This document shows, one piece after another, positions 1 through 4,926 of a DNA stretch of 7,107 nt. This DNA comes from Methanobacteriota archaeon. Lineage in GTDB: Archaea; Thermoplasmatota; DTKX01; GCA-020343715. The first letter of the stretch is position 1, and each line of letters opens with the position of its first letter. Below the pieces are notes generated by a model. That model saw only the letters and a list, made by a program, of their open reading frames with translations. It had not been told where the DNA came from and made no database searches. The position numbers were made by a program, and so were the translations under genes. The stretch spans positions 1-7,107 of the forward strand of contig JAUVRF010000085.1 of the NCBI GenBank assembly GCA_030597775.1, in the 5' to 3' direction.

Positions 1-306
1 CGCAGGGTGGCGTGTCTTGGTCTCCTCATCGTAATCCTGTCCGCGCTGGTCGGACCCCTACTCTGGTTGATCATCAGGAACGTCCCGGAGACCCGGCCGG
101 TTCCACAGTACTACGGCTATCCCGTCCCCCAGTACTATCCACCTCCCCAGTACTATCCACCTCCCCAGTACTATCCACCCCCCCAGTACCAGCAACAGCA
201 GTACTCGGCCTACGACCAGCATTACTACGATACCGTCGAGGTCGTCGAGGTGGATGTGGAACAGGGTTACGACCAGACCCATTACGACCCGTACAAGCGC
301 AGATGA
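1..306 (+). CDS. Small membrane protein with QYYPPP-repeat tail (5'-truncated, paralogue of the next gene)
   Basis: The frame is open to the left edge, so this is taken as the 3' end of a longer gene (101 visible codons, stop TGA at 304-306). A GTG at 7 could be a start, but alignment with the next gene argues against it. Visible residues 5-25 form a hydrophobic helix ending in W-L-I-I-R-N. It lines up without gaps with the last helix of the downstream protein (A-L-W...Y-L-V-V-R-H), so about 70 N-terminal residues are probably missing. After the helix comes a Pro/Gln/Tyr-rich tail with three QYYPPP units at residues 44-61, a Tyr/Gln segment, an acidic stretch (VEVVEVDVEQ) and a basic end (DPYKRR). 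The helix belongs to a PLDc_N-like hairpin type known from small membrane proteins of unknown function. The tail is probably cytosolic and disordered. No function can be assigned. The 68-bp spacing to the next gene and the shared design suggest tandem duplication. Confidence 0.75.
   Translation, partial: RRVACLGLLIVILSALVGPLLWLIIRNVPETRPVPQYYGYPVPQYYPPPQYYPPPQYYPPPQYQQQQYSAYDQHYYDTVEVVEVDVEQGYDQTHYDPYKRR
130..190 (+). repeat. 18-bp in-frame tandem repeat (QYYPPP units)
   Basis: Three consecutive 18-bp units start at 130, 148 and 166. The first two are identical (CAGTACTATCCACCTCCC) and the third differs by one base (T to C at 180). A partial fourth unit (CAGTACC) starts at 184. The repeat is in frame and encodes QYYPPP three times in the tail of the first small membrane protein. 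Near-identity at DNA level, including synonymous sites, points to recent duplication or slippage. Confidence 0.9.
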
Positions 307-336
307 GCTCGCCCTCGTCGGCGGGGACTGGTAAAG

Positions 337-344
337 TATTAAAG
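337..344 (+). promoter_or_regulatory. Possible weak TATA element for the complete small membrane protein
   Basis: TATTAAAG follows an A-rich GTAAAG in the 68-bp gap between the two paralogues, in a locally AT-rich patch. A start site 22-27 bases downstream would fall near 362-367. That would leave a leader of about 10 bases and would cut into the ribosome site at 360-364. This conflict is why the call is weak; the gene may instead be co-transcribed with the upstream paralogue. Confidence 0.3.
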
Positions 345-359
345 GATAGAACCGATTTA

Positions 360-364
360 GAGGT
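360..364 (+). promoter_or_regulatory. Ribosome binding site that fixes the ATG at 375
   Basis: GAGGT matches the archaeal Shine-Dalgarno core (GGAGGTG) and lies 10 bases before the ATG at 375-377. It decides the start: the reading frame is open far upstream, but only as an out-of-frame shadow of the first gene, and the membrane protein proper begins at this ATG. Confidence 0.65.
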
Positions 365-374
365 AGGGGAAAAT

Positions 375-1100
375 ATGGTCTCTTTGATAGAACTCCGAGA
401 GAAATTGACGAAAGTGTCGTGGTTTGGGTTACCGATGCTCATCCTTTGGACCTCATCTCCCATCTCCCAACAAGAGGAGGAACTGGGATTTGCGATCTTT
501 GGAGGGTTGATGATTTGCATGGTCGTGATGCTGATCATCTCGATCTTGATCGCGGTCTGGGTCTACCGGGATGCAAAATCGCGTGGCATGAGCGGTGCGC
601 TCTGGCTCATTATCGTTCTGCTCTTTGGCATCATCGGTCTGATCATCTACCTTGTGGTGCGTCATGACAAGGTGCCCGAGGGGTACTATCCGCCACCTGG
701 GCAGTACCCACCACCACAGCAGTACCAGCAACCGTACCAGCAGCAGCCGTATCAGCAGCCGTACCAGCAGCCGCAGCAGCCGCAGCAGCCGCAGCAGCCG
801 CCACCCGACCAACAACCGCCCGACCAGCAGCAACCGCCGCCGCCGCAGGGACAGAACTACGACCCGGAGACGGGCCAGGACAAGCGAACGGCACCGGACT
901 CACCCCTGATCAAGCTCAACGCCCCCGAAGGGGAACTCCACATCTACCCGAATCTCGGAGCTCGCCCACCTACCCTGATCGATCATCGTGGAGATGTGGA
1001 CCCTCGATCGTCCCCTCTACCTCCTCGACGCCGGCCTCTCCGTCCTCTCCACCGGAGGGTTCGGCCTCACCACCATCCCCTCCCGCTCGACGCATCCTGA
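375..1100 (+). CDS. Small membrane protein with PLDc_N-like hairpin and Pro/Gln-rich tail
   Basis: 241 residues. The ATG at 375 is chosen because of the GAGGT site 10 bases upstream. Residues 17-25 are a short hydrophobic stretch, residues 39-63 a first strong helix, then V-Y-R-D-A-K-S-R-G-M (63-72), and residues 75-95 a second helix. This helix / YRDA-x-x-RG / GALWLII / helix pattern resembles PLDc_N-type membrane hairpins; the family match is from memory. Residues 101-160 are Pro/Gln/Tyr-rich with QQP repeats, and N-Y-D-P...D-K-R (161-171) matches the end of the upstream paralogue. Residues 172-241 have no counterpart there. The last 43 or so are Arg/Pro/His-rich and are encoded opposite the 3' end of the convergent surface-protein gene, so they may be a non-functional extension. 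The first 280 bases of the gene are less GC-rich than the rest of the window. The function is unknown; a membrane-tethered disordered tail is all that can be claimed. Confidence 0.8.
   Translation: MVSLIELREKLTKVSWFGLPMLILWTSSPISQQEEELGFAIFGGLMICMVVMLIISILIAVWVYRDAKSRGMSGALWLIIVLLFGIIGLIIYLVVRHDKVPEGYYPPPGQYPPPQQYQQPYQQQPYQQPYQQPQQPQQPQQPPPDQQPPDQQQPPPPQGQNYDPETGQDKRTAPDSPLIKLNAPEGELHIYPNLGARPPTLIDHRGDVDPRSSPLPPRRRPLRPLHRRVRPHHHPLPLDAS
765..800 (+). repeat. 9-bp tandem repeat CAGCAGCCG (QQP units)
   Basis: Four perfect consecutive copies of CAGCAGCCG begin at 765, 774, 783 and 792. Looser relatives interrupted by TAT or TAC codons lie at about 736-764. All are in frame and encode the QQP part of the Pro/Gln-rich tail. 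Perfect short-unit copies of this kind are prone to copy-number change, which would alter tail length without shifting the frame. Confidence 0.9.
970..1100. other. 131-bp convergent coding overlap
   Basis: The plus-strand small membrane protein reads through to TGA at 1098-1100, while the minus-strand surface protein ends at TAG 970-972. The overlap covers the acidic cytoplasmic tail of the surface protein (about residues 1231-1273) and stops just at its membrane helix. On the plus strand the same DNA reads as an Arg/Pro/His-rich tail, as expected of the antisense of Glu/Gly-rich codons. The minus reading is the more protein-like of the two. Confidence 0.75.
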
Positions 1101-4100
1101 GGCCGAGGACCAGCAGCAGGACCAGGACCACGACCAGGATTGCGATGCCAATGGCCAGCCCGGTGCTGCCGGCGAGCAGGCTCTCCTGCTCGGGTATGGG
1201 GACGGCGATGAAGCTGTCGGCCTTGCCGCTGTCGTCATCTCGGATGGATACGTAGACGATGAAGTCTCCAGCCTCCTCGAACTCGTGGGTGACCACCGCC
1301 CCGGAGGCCAGCGAGCCATCGCCGAAGGACCAGGTGATGATGAGGTACTCCAGGTCTGTGGCGGTGTCGTTGAGGCCGATGATGGTGAAGGTGAGCTCCT
1401 CCCCCACCCCTGCCTCCGTGATCTCGGCGAACGCCAATCCCTCCGGAGGTTTGTTCCTCACCTCCACCTGCAGGAACCTCTCTCCGATGGCCCCGTCGTC
1501 ATCGGTGACCATCAGGATCACTGTATGGCTCCCGGATTCGCTCCAGCTGAATGCAGCCTGGGCACCCATGACGGTCCGGCTTCCGGATGTCCACTGGTAG
1601 GTCAGGGTCTCCATATCGCTTGGTGTGTCCGTCGTCCCGATGGCATCGAAGGCGACGACCTCATCCTCCCAGACCGAGGTCGCGCTCTGCGAGGCATCTG
1701 CGAATGGGGGCCTGTTCACCACCTTGACGGGCATCTGCGAGGAGTGCTCCGCCCCGTCGTCGTCGCGCACCGTCACCTTCACGACGTACGTGTCGCCCTG
1801 GGAGTAGATGTGCTCCACCGTGCCGGCGTGAGACCAGTCGAGGATGGTCCCGTCCCCCAGGTCCCACCTGAACTCGAGTCCGTCCTGGTCGGACGGTGTG
1901 TCGGTCCCATCCGCGTACAGCAGAACCTCCTCGTCCTCGTCCGTAGAGCCCGAGGTGGTCGAGATGGTCACGTACGGTCCGACATTCGTCACCTCGACCT
2001 GTCCCATCGAGATGCCCTGTGCCCCGTCGTCGTCGACGACGATGAGTGAGATATCGTACCTGCCCGTCAGCGCGTAGCTATGGGTCACCTTCTGGACGGG
2101 CTTGTGGCGCCAGTCGGTGATGTTCCCGTCACCGAAATCGAAGCGCCATTTCAGGGTCTCTGAGTCCGACGGGGAATCGGTCACGGTCCCGGATACCGTG
2201 AACTCCTGGTCCTCGTCCAGGTCCTGGACCCCGAGGGAGAGGGCCGCGAAGGGCAGCACGTTGTGGACGGTTATGTTGAAGGTGACGCTGCCGATGGCAC
2301 CGTCCCCGTCCCTGGCTTCCACCCGCACCTCCATCGTCCCGGAGGTCCGGTACGTGTACGGCGTGCGGGCCTGGGAGAGCCAACCCGTGGCGTTCCCGTC
2401 GCCGAAGTGGATACGATAGTCCAGGTCGCCATCGTCCGAGGGTGTGTCGACGGCCGTCGTCTGGATCATTATCTGCTCGTCCTCGTGGGCGACCATGTCC
2501 CCCGGGTGGAGGACCTCTGGCGCCAGGTTCTCGACGGTGATCTCGATGGTGTCGCTGGAGATGGCGCTGTCATCGTCCCTCACGAACAGGGTCGCCTCGT
2601 GGCTCCCATGCTGGGGCCAGCTGACCGTCATCGTTGGCTCTGCGGTCCAGCCCCTGTCCTGCGAGTCCACCACCCACCGGAACCACAGGGAGTCCAGGTC
2701 GGATGGTGTGTCGGAGGAGCCTGAGCCGTTGAGGACCAATACCTCGTCCTCCGCCACCGTTACGTGCCCACCCGCATCGGCCGTGGGGATCTTGTTCCTG
2801 ACATCGATGGTGATGGGGTCGGCGACCGCGACGAAGGACCGCCCTCCCTGGTCCCTTCCGACCCCCATCCTCGGAAGATATATGCCATGGTGGGACCAGT
2901 TGACATCGAGCATCGGCGTAGAGGTCCTTGCCTCGAACACACCATCGCCGTCCGCATCCCAGAAGTACCCGGGATAGTCACCGGTCGTGGCCGCGACGTC
3001 GGAGGTCGACAGCCTGACCGATCGGTCCTCCCAGGGAGCGGTCTGGTTGGCCCCGAAGGTAATCGCTTCGCCCGGGTCTACCTCGACGACGGTCAGGGTG
3101 GAGTTGGAGGCGACATCGATGTATGCCATCACGTGTCCCGAGGGGAACCTGACCAGTACCGTGTCGGCCTTGCTGGCCTTGCCCATGCCGAACTCGAGGG
3201 TAAGGTCGTTCATCTGGGCGTGGGAACCGGTGCCCCCCTCGACCTCCCGGGTCATGGTGGTGTTCCCGACCGTCACGGTCACCCGGGCCCCGAGGGCCAT
3301 AGCGTTCGAATCGGTGCCCTCGGGCCGGACCTTCAGCCAGTTGTTCGTGTTGCCATAGTTCCGGAACAGATGTACCCTCGAGGGGCCTGTGAGGGGAGCC
3401 TTGCCGCCGGTGACCAGGTCCATGTCCCCGTCGTTGTCGTAATCGGCCCACGCGGCCCCGTAGGTGTTCCAGACCCGGAGACCGGAGGCCTGGGACACGT
3501 CCTCGAAGGTGCCGTTGCCCATGTTCAGGTACAAGAAGGAGTGGGAATAGCTGAGATCGTAGACCTGGGGCATGTAGACGTCCAGGTCGCCATCGTTGTC
3601 CACGTCGGCCCAGGCTATGCCGTCGTAGAGCTCGTCGCCCCTGTACGTCCCCGTCCCTCCCACGGGCTTGTAGGGGATGCCCGTGCCAGGACGCACGTCG
3701 GAGAAGTCCCAGTCCGGAGCGCCGTTGTTGACGTAGAACTTGCTGTCGTCACAGATGTATCCCCGGATGTCGCCGGGGCCAACGTACTTGTGGACCAGGT
3801 TCGCCTCCCACAGGTCCATGAGACCATCGTTGTTCCAGTCGGCCCAGGACGACCCGATCGTGTGGCCATAGTAGGGACCCTGGGTCTGGTAATAGAGGGG
3901 GTCTCCCGTGACGCCTGCGCTCGATGCCACGTTCGTGAAGTGGCCGGACCCATCGTTCCGCAGGAGGAAGTTCGGCAGGAGCCTGTAGTTGCTCACGTGG
4001 ATGTCCGCGTCACCATCGTTGTCGTAGTCGGAGAAGGCGACCCCACGGCCGGGATAGGACCCGGCGCTCCTGATGCCGCTGGAGGTGGAGACGTCGGTGA

Positions 4101-4791
4101 AGGTCCCGTCACCCTCGTTGTGCCATAGGGTGTCCGGATAACCGACGTAGTTCCCGCTCTCGTAATTGGCAACGTAGATGTCAAGGTAGACGTCCCCATC
4201 GATGTCGCCCCACGCGGCCGAGGTGGACGGGTAATCGTCCACGGGGTACCCAGCGGCGGCCGTCACATCGGTGAAGGTCCAATCCGGCCCACCCTCGTTG
4301 CGGAACAGGTAATCCGACCTGGTCGGGGTCGAGGTGGACCAACCCCCTCCCGCAAGGTACACGTCCAGATCACCGTCATTGTCGTAATCGCCCCAGATGC
4401 CAACGTTGACCCCGCTGGTCCCCGCGAGGCCCGTCGCGATGGTCACGTCGGAGAAGGTCCACCCTGGTGGACCGCTGTTCCGCAGCAACCTCCTGCCGTT
4501 GACGAGGAGGTCCTGGTAACCGTCGTTGTCGTAATCGCCCCAGGCGAAGAAGTTACCGGTGAAGGCGTCGAGACCGGCCTCTACCGCGACATCATCGAAG
4601 TACACTGGCTCGTCGTCACCTCCCAGGTAGGAGAAGCGTTCCTCCACCTCGATCGGGAGCATGCCTCCCTCGGGGTCGTCCGGCGGGGACGGACCTCCGG
4701 GGGCCACCGATGGGATGGCCAACGCCATCGGGAGAAGGAGCATGAGGATGAGTGTGAGACTCGACACGGTTCTCTTCATCTTCAAGTACAT
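970..4791 (-). CDS. Membrane-anchored surface protein: FG-GAP/VCBS propeller, ASPIC/UnbV, PKD array, TM
   Basis: 1273 residues. The start at 4791 is chosen because a TATA box at 4841-4848 lies inside the upstream open frame and a signal peptide follows at once; ATG 4779 is an alternative. Residues 1-25: Lys/Arg start, Leu-rich core, A-L-A cleavage site. Residues 64-461: seven units of F-x-D-V...[WF]-[GAS]-D-x-[DN]-x-D-G with Ca-binding loops at 84, 133, 194, 253, 316, 394 and 448, fitting a seven-bladed propeller. Residues 484-570: ASPIC/UnbV domain (N-W-L-K-V start, L-V-R-F-P-S-G late). Residues 577-667: degenerate PKD-like module with W-D-A-D-G-D-G at 611. Residues 668-1198: six PKD modules. 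Residues 1208-1232: membrane helix, then R-M-R-R and an acidic Gly/Glu tail. There are about ten N-x-S/T sequons outside. The propeller plus ASPIC/UnbV pairing is the CRTAC1-like type. The likely role is surface adhesion or ligand binding; this is inferred. No catalytic motif is visible. Confidence 0.88.
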   Translation of the reverse strand: MYLKMKRTVSSLTLILMLLLPMALAIPSVAPGGPSPPDDPEGGMLPIEVEERFSYLGGDDEPVYFDDVAVEAGLDAFTGNFFAWGDYDNDGYQDLLVNGRRLLRNSGPPGWTFSDVTIATGLAGTSGVNVGIWGDYDNDGDLDVYLAGGGWSTSTPTRSDYLFRNEGGPDWTFTDVTAAAGYPVDDYPSTSAAWGDIDGDVYLDIYVANYESGNYVGYPDTLWHNEGDGTFTDVSTSSGIRSAGSYPGRGVAFSDYDNDGDADIHVSNYRLLPNFLLRNDGSGHFTNVASSAGVTGDPLYYQTQGPYYGHTIGSSWADWNNDGLMDLWEANLVHKYVGPGDIRGYICDDSKFYVNNGAPDWDFSDVRPGTGIPYKPVGGTGTYRGDELYDGIAWADVDNDGDLDVYMPQVYDLSYSHSFLYLNMGNGTFEDVSQASGLRVWNTYGAAWADYDNDGDMDLVTGGKAPLTGPSRVHLFRNYGNTNNWLKVRPEGTDSNAMALGARVTVTVGNTTMTREVEGGTGSHAQMNDLTLEFGMGKASKADTVLVRFPSGHVMAYIDVASNSTLTVVEVDPGEAITFGANQTAPWEDRSVRLSTSDVAATTGDYPGYFWDADGDGVFEARTSTPMLDVNWSHHGIYLPRMGVGRDQGGRSFVAVADPITIDVRNKIPTADAGGHVTVAEDEVLVLNGSGSSDTPSDLDSLWFRWVVDSQDRGWTAEPTMTVSWPQHGSHEATLFVRDDDSAISSDTIEITVENLAPEVLHPGDMVAHEDEQIMIQTTAVDTPSDDGDLDYRIHFGDGNATGWLSQARTPYTYRTSGTMEVRVEARDGDGAIGSVTFNITVHNVLPFAALSLGVQDLDEDQEFTVSGTVTDSPSDSETLKWRFDFGDGNITDWRHKPVQKVTHSYALTGRYDISLIVVDDDGAQGISMGQVEVTNVGPYVTISTTSGSTDEDEEVLLYADGTDTPSDQDGLEFRWDLGDGTILDWSHAGTVEHIYSQGDTYVVKVTVRDDDGAEHSSQMPVKVVNRPPFADASQSATSVWEDEVVAFDAIGTTDTPSDMETLTYQWTSGSRTVMGAQAAFSWSESGSHTVILMVTDDDGAIGERFLQVEVRNKPPEGLAFAEITEAGVGEELTFTIIGLNDTATDLEYLIITWSFGDGSLASGAVVTHEFEEAGDFIVYVSIRDDDSGKADSFIAVPIPEQESLLAGSTGLAIGIAILVVVLVLLLVLGLRMRRAGGDGGEAEPSGGEDGEAGVEEVEGTIEGPHLHDDRSG
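1198..2790 (-). repeat. Six-module PKD array (protein-level repeat, about 87-92 residues per unit)
   Basis: Six diverged modules run from residue 668 to 1198 of the surface protein. Each carries a D-[TS]-[PA]-[ST]-D motif (residues 694, 782, 872, 964, 1055, 1142) and ends with a D-[DG]-D-[GS] turn before the last strand. The canonical PKD core [FL]-G-D-G is present in modules 2, 3, 4 and 6 (near 796, 886, 978, 1156) and absent in modules 1 and 5. PKD domains are beta-sandwich spacers in archaeal surface proteins, so this is probably an extended stalk that holds the propeller away from the membrane. Confidence 0.85.
3409..4542 (-). repeat. Seven FG-GAP/VCBS blades with Ca-binding loops
   Basis: Protein-level repeat covering residues 84-461. 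The loop is D-x-D-x-D-G-x-x-D in its full form, as in integrin-alpha-type propellers. Units 1, 2, 4, 6 and 7 keep D-x-D-N-D-G. Unit 3 reads D-I-D-G-D-V, with Val in place of Gly. Unit 5 reads D-W-N-N-D-G, with Asn in place of the second Asp. Unit lengths vary because of insertions in blades 5 and 6. Seven units with this signature are enough to close one propeller. Confidence 0.85.
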
Positions 4792-4926
4792 CTTCCCCTG
4801 GAGGCCCCCGAAAGGACTGCTGAATTGATGGCGAGGTCCGTATTTATACCTTGCCAGACAGATGTCCAGCGCCACCTGCTTCTCCGTGAGCTCCTCCGGT
4901 CGGATGTCCACGTCCTGCTGCAGCGT
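4792..4926 (-). other. 135-bp intergenic region between the two surface-protein genes
   Basis: This is the leader and promoter region of the 1273-residue protein. It holds the TATA box at 4841-4848 and no T-rich terminator after the upstream gene. It contains no in-frame stop, so the downstream frame stays open back to the TAG at 4927-4929. A GTG at 4909-4911 could in principle add 40 residues, but these would precede the signal peptide and contain the promoter, so this region is treated as non-coding. No strong Shine-Dalgarno sequence precedes the ATG at 4791; an AGGGG lies only three bases away. Confidence 0.65.
4841..4848 (-). promoter_or_regulatory. Archaeal TATA box for the VCBS/PKD surface protein
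   Basis: On the minus strand the element reads GGCAAGG-TATAAATA-CGG: a perfect TATA core with a purine-rich BRE-like sequence directly upstream. A start site about 25 bases downstream would fall near 4815-4820, giving a leader of roughly 25-30 bases before the ATG at 4791. It shows that this gene can be transcribed independently of the surface-protein gene upstream. Confidence 0.7.

Noticed and set aside
12..374. Upstream extension of the 375-1100 gene to position 12
   Set aside because: It runs out of frame through the first paralogue and gives Ser/Pro/Arg-rich shadow sequence. A ribosome site and ATG at 375 start the recognisable membrane protein.
130..800. CRISPR-like spacing of short repeats
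   Set aside because: The units are directly tandem, in frame and without unique spacers. They encode protein low complexity.
58..903. Minus-strand open frames under the Pro/Gln repeats
   Set aside because: They translate the repeats into Ala or Leu/Val/Arg runs, a normal shadow of CAG/CCG repeats. No start signals or plausible domains.
925..940. GCCCCCGAAGGGG hairpin as a terminator for either convergent gene
   Set aside because: The stem is very short, has no T-run on either strand, and lies within the plus-strand coding region. It is likely chance in GC-rich sequence.
2764..4128. Plus-strand open frame of 454 codons opposite the propeller region
   Set aside because: It mirrors the repetitive minus-strand codons for D-N-D-G loops (read as V-V-V-I and similar). 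No start signal or independent protein features were seen.
3409..4542. Dockerin or EF-hand interpretation of the D-x-D-N-D-G motifs
   Set aside because: Seven evenly distributed copies, each after F-x-D-V and a variable loop and followed by a beta strand, fit FG-GAP/VCBS blades. Dockerins carry two close copies with helices.
4909..4911. GTG start giving a 1313-residue surface protein
   Set aside because: It would place 40 polar residues before the signal peptide and put the TATA box inside the coding region.
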